NCBI GenBank assembly: GCA_000752215.1
Contig: CCFG01000010.1
Coordinates: forward strand, 23,075 to 87,074
Direction: 5' to 3'
Origin: a bacterium MS4
GTDB taxonomy: Bacteria; Bacillota; Clostridia; Oscillospirales; Acutalibacteraceae
Length of the DNA stretch: 64,000 nucleotides
Position 1 is the stretch's first letter; the number at the start of each line of letters is the position of its first letter. The notes under the pieces are model-generated. The model had not been told where the DNA came from. It made no database searches and worked only from the letters and a program-made list of their open reading frames with translations. Below are positions 17,115-25,101 of this stretch, piece by piece. Both the position numbers and the translations under genes were made by a program.

Positions 17115-17438
17115 CTATCTGTTCTCAAAGCTGGCACATGCCGTTGCGGACTGTGAGTGCGGCTGGGCGTTTCCGGACTGGACGCTGATTTCATTCGCGT
17201 CGCACCGCTCGTTTGAGTTAAACCGGCAATTTTCCGCTTCACAGTAGATGTCCAGAGCCGTGTTGGGAAGAGAACAGCCAACGGAGTTCTGCGCGCCATC
17301 CGTCGCGTCCAGAAAAGAAGAACAGCAGGTTTCCTCGCTGTCCTGGGCCTGACGGCCGCTGACCTGAATTTCGGGTCTGCAGCAAAAGTTGTCCCTGTTG
17401 TTGGCACAGGTCATTACGTCGCAATGTAAATTTGTCAT
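17115..17438 (-). CDS. Tandem DUF1540 Cys-rich protein
   Basis: 107 aa with two copies of a short Cys-rich unit. Unit 1 starts LHCDVMTCANNRDNFCC and unit 2 starts YCEAENCRFNSNERC; each ends in a Cys-containing motif (CCSSF, ACASF). The pattern fits DUF1540, small probable metal-binding proteins common in spore-forming Clostridia, whose function is unknown. The ATG at 17438 is six bases after GAGGTG; the GTG at 17447 is less likely. It has its own terminator and is separated from neighbours on both sides, so it is probably monocistronic. Confidence 0.85.
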   Translation of the reverse strand: MTNLHCDVMTCANNRDNFCCRPEIQVSGRQAQDSEETCCSSFLDATDGAQNSVGCSLPNTALDIYCEAENCRFNSNERCDANEISVQSGNAQPHSQSATACASFENR

Positions 17439-17544
17439 GGTCGGCACCTCTTTATTAAAAATTACTTTTTAATATTCTGTACCGACTTGGGACTTTTATA
17501 CAGCACTGTGGTCCGTATGTTCACGTTATGGTGCAGTTCCTTGT

Positions 17545-18930
17545 TTACAGCGAGGGGCTTTCAACTTCAAAATCGGTTTGAACAACACTTTTATTTTTCC
17601 ATCGTCCGATTTTATATGCGGTAACGGAAATCGCCGCTCCAAAAAACCAACCGACCGCGTAGGACAGATAAATGTATTCCTTTCCCCGGGATTGTGCAAT
17701 CAGATAGGCAACCGGCACTCTGGCGAACCACAGGGATACAAAAGTCGAGATCATAGGAATCATCATTTCACCCGCGCCGCGAAGCACTGCGTTCAGGGTG
17801 AACAAAAGAGCCAGAAGGGCATAGAACGGCAGTACGCAATGAAGATAGGCCACCCCGCCGCTGATGACTTGAGGATTCTGGTTGAACATGCGCATAAACA
17901 GGGCACTCATCGGATAAATCGCCATGCTGATTACAATACTGGAGCCCACCGAAAGCACAAGCCCTGATCGGGTTCCGGTTTTTACACGGTCCATCCGGGA
18001 TGCACCTACATTCTGTCCCACATAGGTAGTCACCGCGGTGGAGAAGCTTTGAATGGGCATGAACGCAAAGGTATCTATTTTATTAGCGCCGTTAAAGCCG
18101 GCCATAAAAGCGGAACCGTAGGAATTTACCAAAGCCTGCATTACCATGATTCCTACAGAGAATAAAGCTTGCTGAATACCGGACGGGATGCCCAGCCTCA
18201 AGGCCTTTTTAAAAAGAGCGGAATCAAATTTAAACTTAAATACCTGTATATGAATAAAAGAAAAATGTTTGTTAATAAACCGGATTCCGAACACCCAGGA
18301 GCAGAATTGGGCAATAATGGTGGCAAATGCCACTCCGAATACGCCCCAGCCGAATGCGACCGTAAAGAGCAGATCCAGAACAATATTGATAATAGTTGCA
18401 ATCAGTAAAAATAAAAGGGAGGTTCGGCTGTCACCGAGCCCCTGCAAAATACCGGAATTAATGTTGAAGCCGAGATTTCCGATTATGCCGACGAACACAA
18501 CGATCAAATAAACCTGTGCCATGGCGAGCGTACCGTCGTTCGGTACTTTCATCAGGCGCAGGAGAGGACCCCCCAGAAGAATTCCCGCTGCAGTCAGCGG
18601 AACGGCACCGATCATCATAGCCGAGTAGATGGTATTGATGGTGTTCTCCACGCTTTCAATATCTTTGGCTCCGTAGAACTGGGATATCATAATGGTTGCC
18701 CCGATTCCCATTCCCATAAACAGAGAGCTCATCATGAAAATAACCGGAAAACCGGTGCCAACGGCGGCCAGCGCCTTTTCTCCCACAAAGTTGCCTACCA
18801 CAATGCTGTCAACCATGTTGTACAGCTGTTGGAACACATTGCCGATCAGCAACGGAATTGAGAACATAAAAATCAGTTTATACGGGTTTCCAAAAGTCAT
18901 ATCCGTAACACCGGCCAGGGACTTTTTCAC
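17545..18930 (-). CDS. MATE family efflux transporter
   Basis: 461 aa with about 12 membrane helices, the usual MATE size. The N-terminus TFGNPYKLIFMFSIPLLIGNVFQQLYNMVDSIVVG and repeated GxG helices match the NorM/DinF-like family that exports drugs or metabolites using Na+ or H+ gradients. The start is taken as GTG at 18930, because AAAGGAG lies nine bases upstream on the minus strand; the frame stays open for 68 more codons but that part has no family similarity. No operon partner: motB lies upstream on the same strand at 106 bp. Substrate unknown. Confidence 0.9.
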   Translation of the reverse strand: MKKSLAGVTDMTFGNPYKLIFMFSIPLLIGNVFQQLYNMVDSIVVGNFVGEKALAAVGTGFPVIFMMSSLFMGMGIGATIMISQFYGAKDIESVENTINTIYSAMMIGAVPLTAAGILLGGPLLRLMKVPNDGTLAMAQVYLIVVFVGIIGNLGFNINSGILQGLGDSRTSLLFLLIATIINIVLDLLFTVAFGWGVFGVAFATIIAQFCSWVFGIRFINKHFSFIHIQVFKFKFDSALFKKALRLGIPSGIQQALFSVGIMVMQALVNSYGSAFMAGFNGANKIDTFAFMPIQSFSTAVTTYVGQNVGASRMDRVKTGTRSGLVLSVGSSIVISMAIYPMSALFMRMFNQNPQVISGGVAYLHCVLPFYALLALLFTLNAVLRGAGEMMIPMISTFVSLWFARVPVAYLIAQSRGKEYIYLSYAVGWFFGAAISVTAYKIGRWKNKSVVQTDFEVESPSL

Positions 18931-19036
18931 AAAACGACTCTCCTTTATCTTCTTCATCCTGCATACGAACTTTAATATTCTACCATAAAATATGCTATAT
19001 GAGAAGAGATTCGTTTCGGCAAAGCTTATTAATATT

Positions 19037-19834
19037 TTATTTATTTTCCGTTTTATCGGCAGGAGGGTTTTTGACCACAGTAATCTCCACTCTGCGGTTT
19101 TTGGCCCGGCCTTCCTCGGTGAGGTTGGAAGCAATCGGCGAAAAATGGGCGAAGCCCTGTATCGACAGCTTGTCCTGTTTCATTCCGTAGCTGACAAAGC
19201 TGTTCATTACCGTGATGGCGCGCTCCGTGGACAGCCTCCAGGAAACCTGGTCGCTCGCGACGGTATGTTCGCCGACGTCCGCGGTATGCCCGCTGATGGT
19301 GATGTAATCGATGCGGTCATATACCTGTGACAGGGCGCCTTCAATTTCGTGAAGCACCGGCTCGCTGGAGGGCAGCATTTTGGCGCTGTCCGGAATAAAC
19401 ATCAGGGTATCCTTCAGGTGTATCTTTACGTAGGTGTCTGAATTGACAAGGCCGACCGAGTTTTGCAGATTATTTTTCTCGACATAGTTTTCCAGCACGT
19501 CGTAAACCTGATCCAGTGCGTCGGGATTTACTGCCGTTCCGCCCGTGCCGGTTCCCGTTCCTGTGCCGGTTCCCGTGTCCGTGCCAGTGCCAGTACCAGT
19601 ACCCGTCCCTGTACCTGTTCCTACCGCGTTAGCGGTTGTGGAGTAACCGTTGCCCATCGCTGTGCCGAAATTCTCAGCCATTTTTGCGACTTTTTTCGCG
19701 TCGATGGTACTCATGGAATAGAGAATAATAAATAAAGCGAGCAGAAGGGTAATCATATCGGAATAGGTCAGAAGCCATCTCTCGCTGTTTTCTTCTTCTT
19801 CATGCTCTGAAGCAACATGCTTTTTAATAGCCAT
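19037..19834 (-). CDS. motB: MotB-like flagellar stator protein
   Basis: 265 aa. A short cytoplasmic tail, then one membrane helix with the proton-carrying Asp in WLLTYSDMITLLLALFIIL, a plug/linker, and a C-terminal OmpA-like peptidoglycan-binding domain (ITISGHTADVG to GRAKNRRVEITV). Residues about 72-100 are an unusual run of alternating Gly-Thr (with one Asp) encoded by a 6-bp tandem repeat. The gene is 15 bp downstream of motA. Together they form the torque-generating stator anchored to the cell wall. No other flagellar gene is in the window. Confidence 0.9.
   Translation of the reverse strand: MAIKKHVASEHEEEENSERWLLTYSDMITLLLALFIILYSMSTIDAKKVAKMAENFGTAMGNGYSTTANAVGTGTGTGTGTGTGTDTGTGTGTGTGTGGTAVNPDALDQVYDVLENYVEKNNLQNSVGLVNSDTYVKIHLKDTLMFIPDSAKMLPSSEPVLHEIEGALSQVYDRIDYITISGHTADVGEHTVASDQVSWRLSTERAITVMNSFVSYGMKQDKLSIQGFAHFSPIASNLTEEGRAKNRRVEITVVKNPPADKTENK
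19541..19624 (-). repeat. 6-bp tandem repeat encoding the (Gly-Thr)n linker of MotB
   Basis: About 13 degenerate GGN-ACN units give an alternating Gly-Thr tract interrupted once by Asp. Repeats of this type can change length by slippage without a frameshift. Confidence 0.85.
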
Positions 19835-19849
19835 ATGTTTCCCCCTGAT

Positions 19850-20653
19850 TTATTTCTCGATACCTTCCTTATACTTTTTATCGCCGTGCGGAAATAGCTG
19901 GTAATAGACGGAAAGCTTATTTTCGATGCTGCGCGAAGATTCTCCGCGTGCGATCATGCAGATTCCTTCCGTCATCATTTCCCTTAAAATCTGCTGCCGC
20001 TTCAAAACACCTTTCAGGCGGCTGGCAAAGGGCATATACACAAGGTTCGCCATTACGACGCCGTACAGCGTAGCGATAAAAGCGACGCCGATGGAAGCTG
20101 TGAGCGACGCCGCGTCGGTCATGTTCGACAGTACCTGAATCAGTCCCATTACGGTGCCGATAACACCCATTGTGGGAGAGAAGCCCGCGGCGCTGGTAAA
20201 TACGGATATTTCCATCTGCTTCTGTGCCGTATACGCACGGATGTTGGATTCCAGGGCGTACTGGATTTCCTCGTCGGACTTCATGTCCAGCGCCAGCACC
20301 ATGCCGGATTTTAAAACAAGAAATTCGCTGCTGTCCAGCTCAGAGTCGTTGATCAGCTCCTGCAGCTTCAGGATTCCTCCCTGCCGGCAGGCATCGGCCA
20401 TAAAGGTGATTTTTTCAATGACCTTGGTTGGATTTCCCAACGATTTGTTGGAAAACGTACCGACCAGGGACTTAAACGCCGACAGAATATCGGTAAGCTT
20501 GTAGGAAAGTACAACGGCGCCCATGGTACCGCCAAAAACAATGACGAAGGGACTCAGCAGAAAGAGGGAACTCAGCACTCCGTGCTCCAACGTGTATCCT
20601 AGAATCAAAGCACCAAACGAAATCACAATTCCCAAAACAACTGAAATATCCAA
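19850..20653 (-). CDS. motA: MotA-like flagellar stator protein
   Basis: 267 aa, near B. subtilis MotA in length. Four membrane helices with a cytoplasmic loop between helices 2 and 3; functional prolines lie in GFSPTMGVIGTVMGLIQVL and LVYMPFASRL at the helix 3-4 region. With MotB it makes the ion-conducting stator of the flagellar motor. The start is TTG at 20653, eight bases after GGAGG; the frame opens further to 20692 but without a ribosome site. The upstream gap carries a sigma-D-like promoter, which would tie it to a flagellar regulon encoded elsewhere. Confidence 0.92.
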   Translation of the reverse strand: MDISVVLGIVISFGALILGYTLEHGVLSSLFLLSPFVIVFGGTMGAVVLSYKLTDILSAFKSLVGTFSNKSLGNPTKVIEKITFMADACRQGGILKLQELINDSELDSSEFLVLKSGMVLALDMKSDEEIQYALESNIRAYTAQKQMEISVFTSAAGFSPTMGVIGTVMGLIQVLSNMTDAASLTASIGVAFIATLYGVVMANLVYMPFASRLKGVLKRQQILREMMTEGICMIARGESSRSIENKLSVYYQLFPHGDKKYKEGIEK

Positions 20654-20788
20654 ACGAAATTCCTCCGATATCTTAAAAATGCATGTGAACATAATAGGTA
20701 AAGAAGCTTATTCCCGAACTTATTTTTTCAATTTAAAATAATTCTTTTATTGTATTATTCGACAGGAATCAAACCTCTTCTATACTAA

Positions 20789-20815
20789 ATATCGACAGGA
20801 TTACATAAATATGTA
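20789..20815 (-). promoter_or_regulatory. Candidate sigma-D (flagellar) promoter for motAB
   Basis: On the minus strand TACA, 15 bp, GTCGATAT, close to the sigma-28 consensus TAAA-N15-GCCGATAA/T. It lies about 130 bp before the motA start. Confidence 0.5.
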
Positions 20816-20872
20816 GTCCCCGCGAAAGGAATGTTTTTTCTTTATATAATCTTTATATCGGCCGGAATTCTC

Positions 20873-20900
20873 TTGACTTTACGCGAAAATCGCTTACAAT
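20873..20900 (+). promoter_or_regulatory. Promoter of the MmcQ/YjbR-like gene
   Basis: TTGACT, 16 bp, TACAAT, about 70 bp upstream of the ATG at 20971. Confidence 0.6.
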
Positions 20901-20970
20901 TTGAATAGTTTTTTGGAATACATGATGGAGAATATTTCATGATACTAATAAGGAAGAGGAGAACTGCGAT

Positions 20971-21336
20971 ATGCTGACAAGACACGGGCTGATCGAATTT
21001 TGCCTGACATTTTCCGGCGCATATGAAGATTATCCGTTTGACGACGATCCCGAATCGGCACAGGCGTGGGCCGTTCTGCGGCACCGGGTCAACAAAAAAG
21101 CTTTTGCCTTTGTTTATGAGCGCGGCGGGGCCGTTAATATCAATCTGAAGTGCGACCCGATGTTTGCCGATTTGCTGCGCGGCGCTTATCCCGCGGTGAC
21201 GCCTGCCTATCATATGAACAAGGTTCACTGGAATACCGTAAAGGTGGACGGTTCCGTTCCAGAGCAGGAAATTTACACATGGATCGGCCAGAGCTACGAT
21301 CTCATCAGGCCCGGAACCGCGAAAAGAAAAAAATAG
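20971..21336 (+). CDS. MmcQ/YjbR-family protein
   Basis: 121 aa single-domain protein. Features of the family (PF04237-type, cystatin-like fold sometimes called DNA-binding) are the conserved start FCLTFSGAYEDYPFDDDP, the central VINL-type strand (GAVNINLKCDP), and the C-terminal MNKVHWNTVKVDG and WIGQSYDLI. Its biochemical function is not established. The ATG has AGGAGA upstream. The stop overlaps the start of the strong T-box promoter, so this gene and the Trp transporter are separately transcribed. Confidence 0.82.
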   Translation: MLTRHGLIEFCLTFSGAYEDYPFDDDPESAQAWAVLRHRVNKKAFAFVYERGGAVNINLKCDPMFADLLRGAYPAVTPAYHMNKVHWNTVKVDGSVPEQEIYTWIGQSYDLIRPGTAKRKK

Positions 21337-21339
21337 TGC

Positions 21340-21368
21340 TTGACAAGTTTCTGTGTTTTGCATATAAT
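21340..21368 (+). promoter_or_regulatory. Consensus promoter of the T-box/trpXYZ transcript
   Basis: Perfect TTGACA, 17 bp, perfect TATAAT. It is the best sigma-A match in the window. Confidence 0.93.
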
Positions 21369-21399
21369 AGCTGTCAAAGAGAATAAAAGCCACAAACCG

Positions 21400-21678
21400 A
21401 TGATTAAGAGTAGTAGGCAGGCAGATCGCTCGCGTAGAGAGCCGCAGATGGTGGGATTGCGGAGGAGTGCGGCAGGCTGAATGGACTTATGAGGGCAAAA
21501 TGAAAAGCGGAGCAGTTGGCTCTGCCCAGTAGCTTTTGACGGGAACTTCGCCCGTTACCAAGGAAGCATACATCATGGAAAGTCGTGTATGGAAAAAGCG
21601 GGCGGTTTAACCGTCAATTTGGGTGGTACCACAGGAGCGAACGCTCTTGTCCCTGTTTTCAGGGGCAAGGGCTTTTTT
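21400..21678 (+). promoter_or_regulatory. T-box riboswitch, tryptophan specifier
   Basis: A tRNA-sensing leader that controls transcription of the following transporter. Stem I elements are visible: the AG-bulge/terminal loop region GAGCCGCAGATGGTGGG, and the specifier loop CTGAATGGACTTATGAG, where GAA is followed by TGG (21482-21484), the Trp codon, and a purine. The conserved T-box bulge GGGTGGTACCAC lies at 21621-21632. The terminator GCTCTTGTCCCTG / CAGGGGCAAGGGC with T6 spans 21643-21678. Uncharged tRNA-Trp would stabilise the antiterminator and turn the transporter on. Confidence 0.95.
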
Positions 21679-21710
21679 ATTTTTAAAATCCAGGTTAAGG
21701 AGTGACGGAA

Positions 21711-21800
21711 ATGGCAATGTACGGGATACGATGGCGAGGCGGTGTCAATCAACCGCGGCAAGAACGAAACAACTTAACTTTCAGGAGGAAACGACAATGA
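21711..21800 (+). CDS. Candidate small ORF coupled to trpX
   Basis: Between the T-box terminator and trpX, AAGGAG is followed eight bases later by an ATG (21711) opening a 29-codon ORF, MAMYGIRWRGGVNQPRQERN onward, ending TTFRRKRQ-like basic residues. Its TGA overlaps the trpX start as ATGA, implying translational coupling. It has one Trp codon (position 8) and 9 Arg/Lys. It could be a leader peptide adding a second, translational layer of Trp control, or simply a short coupling ORF. Not recognised as a known family. Confidence 0.5.
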   Translation: MAMYGIRWRGGVNQPRQERNNLTFRRKRQ

Positions 21801-22852
21801 AAAACAGATTTTATCATACAGTAAAAAAAGTCATGGCGGGGGTCCTTGCAGTGGCGCTGGCAGCTTCCTTTACGGCGTGTTCGTCCGGTGCGGCGGCCAG
21901 CTCCGCGGCAAGCGCAGCCGGTTCGGAAGCACAGAGCCAGGGCGCAGCGAAAAATTTCAAGATCGGCGTCATTCAGTACGCGACGCATCCTTCGCTCGAC
22001 AACTGCTACACCGGGTTTAAAGCGGGTCTGGAAGAAGCCGGACTCAAAGACGGGGACAATATCACCATTGATTTTCAAAACGCGCAGGGCGATAATGCGA
22101 ACGGCGACCTGATCGCGAAAAACATGGTTTCCAAGAAATACGACATGTTGATGGGAATCGCCACCCCGGCGGCCATGTCCGCGTACAGCGCGGCAAAAAG
22201 CACCGATATCCCCGTTGTGTTCACCGCCGTTTCCGACGCGGTCGCCGCGGGAATCGTCAAATCCAACGAAAAGCCGGAAGTCAACTGCACGGGCTCGTCC
22301 GACGTGCTTCCGCTTGAACAGCAGATCAAAATGATCCGCGCGTTCCTGCCGGATGCGAAAAAAATCGGCATCCTCTACACCACCAGCGAGCCGAATTCCG
22401 TTTCCCAGCTCGCGCAGTTCAAGGAGCTTGCCCCGAAATACAACTTTGAAGTTGTCGACGTCGGCGTGACCAACGCCTCCGAGGTTGCCGCCGCGGCTGC
22501 AACCGCCGTTTCCAAGGGCGTTGACTGTATCAATAATTTTACCGATAATAATGTCGTCGACAATCTTTCCTCTGTTCTTCAGGCGGCCGGAAAAGCAAAC
22601 ATCCCCGTTTTCGGCTCGGAAGAGGAACAGGTGAAAAACGGCTGCCTCGCATCCCAGAGCATCGACTATGTCGCCCTGGGCAAGGAAACCGGGAAGATGG
22701 CGGCGAAAATCCTGAAGGGGGAAGCGAAAGCTTCCGAAACGCCGGTTTATATGGTCAAGGACTGCACCCCTGTCTACAACAAAACGGTCATGGATAAGCT
22801 CGGCCTGACTCTGCCGTCGGAATATTCCGACGCCACGGCGGTAACGAAATAA
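21797..22852 (+). CDS. trpX: TrpX-type ABC transporter substrate-binding lipoprotein
   Basis: 351 aa. Lipoprotein signal with lipobox around ASFTACSSG, an Ala/Ser linker, then an ABC_sub_bind (PF04392-type) periplasmic-binding fold: FKIGVIQYATHPSLDN, GIATPAAMSAYSA, KKIGILYTTSEPNS, PVFGSEEEQVKNGCLAS. Family members of this TrpXYZ type are predicted tryptophan importers when placed behind a Trp T-box, as here. The ATG is preceded by AGGAGG. trpY follows at 21 bp and trpZ overlaps trpY. The Trp assignment rests on the TGG specifier and the known association, not on binding-site residues. Confidence 0.88.
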   Translation: MKNRFYHTVKKVMAGVLAVALAASFTACSSGAAASSAASAAGSEAQSQGAAKNFKIGVIQYATHPSLDNCYTGFKAGLEEAGLKDGDNITIDFQNAQGDNANGDLIAKNMVSKKYDMLMGIATPAAMSAYSAAKSTDIPVVFTAVSDAVAAGIVKSNEKPEVNCTGSSDVLPLEQQIKMIRAFLPDAKKIGILYTTSEPNSVSQLAQFKELAPKYNFEVVDVGVTNASEVAAAAATAVSKGVDCINNFTDNNVVDNLSSVLQAAGKANIPVFGSEEEQVKNGCLASQSIDYVALGKETGKMAAKILKGEAKASETPVYMVKDCTPVYNKTVMDKLGLTLPSEYSDATAVTK

Positions 22853-22873
22853 CAGAAAGCTGGTAAACGCTCC

Positions 22874-23791
22874 ATGGATATCATTCTGGGCCTGGTTGTC
22901 AATGTATTGGAAGAGGGCTTCATTTACGGGATCATGGCCGTTGGCGTATACATCACCTACCGCGTTCTGGGGTTCCCGGACCTTTCGGTCGACGGGACGT
23001 TCCCGCTCGGGGCGTGTGTGACGGCGGCACTGATTACCGTCGGAACCGACCCCTGGCTGGCGTGCCTGGCGGCCTTTGTCTGCGGCGCCGCCGCGGGCTG
23101 CCTGACGGGCTTCCTGCACGTGAGGCTGGGGATTACCGACCTTCTTTCCGGTATTCTCGTGATGACCGGACTTTGGAGTGTGAACCTTGTCATTACCAAA
23201 GGCAGCGCGGTAATGCCATTTTACGACAAAAACACCATTTTCAATTCCGGGTTTTCCGGCCTGCTGGCGGGCGGACTTCCGGAAAATTACCGGGTGGTGG
23301 TCATCGCCGCGGTTTCCTGCGTCATTGTAAAGCTCCTGCTGGACGGGTACCTGAAGACCAAATCCGGTCTGCTGCTCCGTGCTTCGGGGGACAACGCGCA
23401 GTATGTCACCTCTCTCGGCAGGAACCCCGGAACCATGAAGGTCATCGGCCTTGCCATCGGCAACGGCTGTACGGCTTTGGCAGGCAGCATTTTAAGCCAG
23501 CAGACGGAGTCCGCCAGCGTGGCCAGCGGAACGGGCATGGTGGTAATGGCGCTTGCTTCGGTGATTATCGGCACGAACCTGTTCCGGAAAATCAAGTTGA
23601 TGAAAGCCACTACAGCGGCGATCCTGGGCGCTGTTATATATAAGGCGTGCCTCGTGATTGCCATGCAGCTCGGACTGCCGACCAATTATCTGAAGCTGCT
23701 GATGGCGGTCCTGTTCACCGTCGCGCTGATATCCAACAATATGTTCATGGGGAGGGGGAAAAAGCAAAATGTCAATCCAACCCAAATCTGA
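22874..23791 (+). CDS. trpY: TrpY-type ABC transporter permease
   Basis: 305 aa integral membrane protein with about 8-9 helices, of the branched-chain/ribose-type permease superfamily (BPD_transp_2-like). Visible: GFIYGIMAVGVYITYRVLGFPDLSVDG near the start, the Ala/Gly-rich middle helices, and LALASVIIGTNLF, LGAVIYKACLVI toward the end. The start has only a weak ribosome site (AGAAAGCTGG). It ends inside the trpZ start region, giving a 23-bp overlap and translational coupling. It forms the membrane channel for the substrate delivered by TrpX. Confidence 0.88.
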   Translation: MDIILGLVVNVLEEGFIYGIMAVGVYITYRVLGFPDLSVDGTFPLGACVTAALITVGTDPWLACLAAFVCGAAAGCLTGFLHVRLGITDLLSGILVMTGLWSVNLVITKGSAVMPFYDKNTIFNSGFSGLLAGGLPENYRVVVIAAVSCVIVKLLLDGYLKTKSGLLLRASGDNAQYVTSLGRNPGTMKVIGLAIGNGCTALAGSILSQQTESASVASGTGMVVMALASVIIGTNLFRKIKLMKATTAAILGAVIYKACLVIAMQLGLPTNYLKLLMAVLFTVALISNNMFMGRGKKQNVNPTQI

Positions 23792-24578
23792 GACGGGCGA
23801 AAGCTTCGTCAGTATGAAGCATATTTATAAAACCTTCAACCCCGGTTCGGTCAACGAGGTGGTGCTGTTTACCGATTTCAACCTGGAAATTGAGAAGGAA
23901 CAGTTTGTTTCTGTCATCGGCAGCAACGGCTCCGGAAAGACCACCATCCTCAACCTCATCTGTGGAAGTATCGCCGTCGACAGCGGCAGCGTTTCCGTGA
24001 ACCATCAGGAAATCAGCCGGCTGAAAGAGTACCAGCATTCCAAATTCATCGGACGTGTTTTTCAGGACCCGTCGAAAGGAACCTGTCCCGAGCTGACCAT
24101 TCTGGAAAATATGGCGCTTGCGGACAATAAGGGCGGTTCCTTCGGGCTGCAGCTTGGGGTCAATAAAAGGAAAATCGATTTTTACCGTTCACAGCTGGAG
24201 CTGTTAAAGCTCGGACTGGAAGAGAAGCTCGATCTGCCGGTCGCCAGCCTTTCCGGCGGCCAGCGTCAGGCGCTGGCGCTGCTCATTTCCACCATGACGC
24301 CGATTGATCTTCTGATCCTGGACGAACACACCGCGGCGCTCGACCCGCGCTCCAGTGAAAACGTCATGGAGCTCACGGAACGGTTTGTCCGTGAAAAAAA
24401 GCTGACGACGCTGATGGTCACGCACAATCTGAAATTCGCCGTCAATTACGGCGACCGGCTGGTGATGATGCACCACGGCGGGATTGTGGTCGATGCCGCC
24501 GGAGAGCGGAAAAACGAGCTGGCCATCAAGGACCTGACGGATAAATTCAATGAAATCAGCATTGAGGTCGGGAATTGA
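23769..24578 (+). CDS. trpZ: TrpZ-type ABC transporter ATP-binding protein
   Basis: 269 aa ABC ATPase. Walker A IGSNGSGKTTILN, Q-loop region GRVFQDPSKGTCPELT, signature LSGGQRQALALL, Walker B LLILDEHTAALDP with catalytic Glu, and H-loop MVTHNL are all intact. Its ribosome site GGGGAGGGGG lies within the 3' end of trpY. It powers the predicted tryptophan importer and is the last gene of the T-box operon; a terminator follows. Confidence 0.93.
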   Translation: MSIQPKSETGESFVSMKHIYKTFNPGSVNEVVLFTDFNLEIEKEQFVSVIGSNGSGKTTILNLICGSIAVDSGSVSVNHQEISRLKEYQHSKFIGRVFQDPSKGTCPELTILENMALADNKGGSFGLQLGVNKRKIDFYRSQLELLKLGLEEKLDLPVASLSGGQRQALALLISTMTPIDLLILDEHTAALDPRSSENVMELTERFVREKKLTTLMVTHNLKFAVNYGDRLVMMHHGGIVVDAAGERKNELAIKDLTDKFNEISIEVGN

Positions 24579-24607
24579 CTGTGACGCAGCTACAATAAAA
24601 TAAAGAA

Positions 24608-24656
24608 AAGGAACGCTCCGACGAACTGATTTCAGTCCATGGGCGTTCCTTCTTTT
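24608..24656 (+). terminator. Terminator after trpZ
   Basis: AAGGAACGC pairs with GCGTTCCTT around a 31-nt loop with some inner pairing (ACTGATTTCAGT), then a T-rich tract. Confidence 0.75.
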
Positions 24657-24669
24657 TTACAGAAGGATA

Positions 24670-25101
24670 TTACAGTTCCGAGCAGTCGGCGGAAAGGTGC
24701 CGGGCTTCAATATCCTTGAGCACATCCTCCAGCGTGGTGCCAGTCAGAACCGCGTCCACGCTGCTGTCAATCACATCCCAGACGTTGCGGTTCAGAAAGC
24801 TGCGGATGCTGGTTCTTTCTCCCAGATTGTCGTAAACCGACATATCGCCCTCCAGCACGGTCATAATGTCCCGCAGGGTGATCTCCTCCGCCGGCTTCGC
24901 CAGCACATAGCCGCCCTGCGCGCCCGCAATTCCGATGACGATTCCCGCGCGCTTCAGGGAAGCGAAAATACTTTCCAGATAATTGAGGGACAGGTCCTGC
25001 CGCTGGGAAATTCCGGAAAGGGAGACACAGCCCTCTCCGCTGTTCATGGCAAGATCGATCAGGGCGCGCAGCCCGTATCTTCCTTTTGTCGAGATTTTCA
25101 T
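24670..25101 (-). CDS. Rrf2-family transcriptional regulator (no Cys triad)
   Basis: 143 aa winged-helix regulator beginning MKISTKGRYGLRALIDLA, the hallmark of Rrf2 proteins, with recognition region ISQRQDLSLNYLESIFASLKRAG and wing AGAQGGYVLAKPAEEITL. The iron-sulfur Cys cluster of IscR is absent; only one Cys, near the C-terminus, is present, so it resembles CymR more than IscR. Its ATG overlaps the stop of the second Rrf2 gene as ATGA, with GGAGG in the overlap, so the pair is translationally coupled. It is divergent from cysK. In B. subtilis CymR represses cysteine genes together with CysK; the same partnership is a reasonable inference. Confidence 0.9.
   Translation of the reverse strand: MKISTKGRYGLRALIDLAMNSGEGCVSLSGISQRQDLSLNYLESIFASLKRAGIVIGIAGAQGGYVLAKPAEEITLRDIMTVLEGDMSVYDNLGERTSIRSFLNRNVWDVIDSSVDAVLTGTTLEDVLKDIEARHLSADCSEL

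Noticed and set aside
19541-19624. CRISPR-like repeat near motB
   Set aside because: Short 6-bp in-frame coding repeat without spacers; no CRISPR array anywhere in the window.
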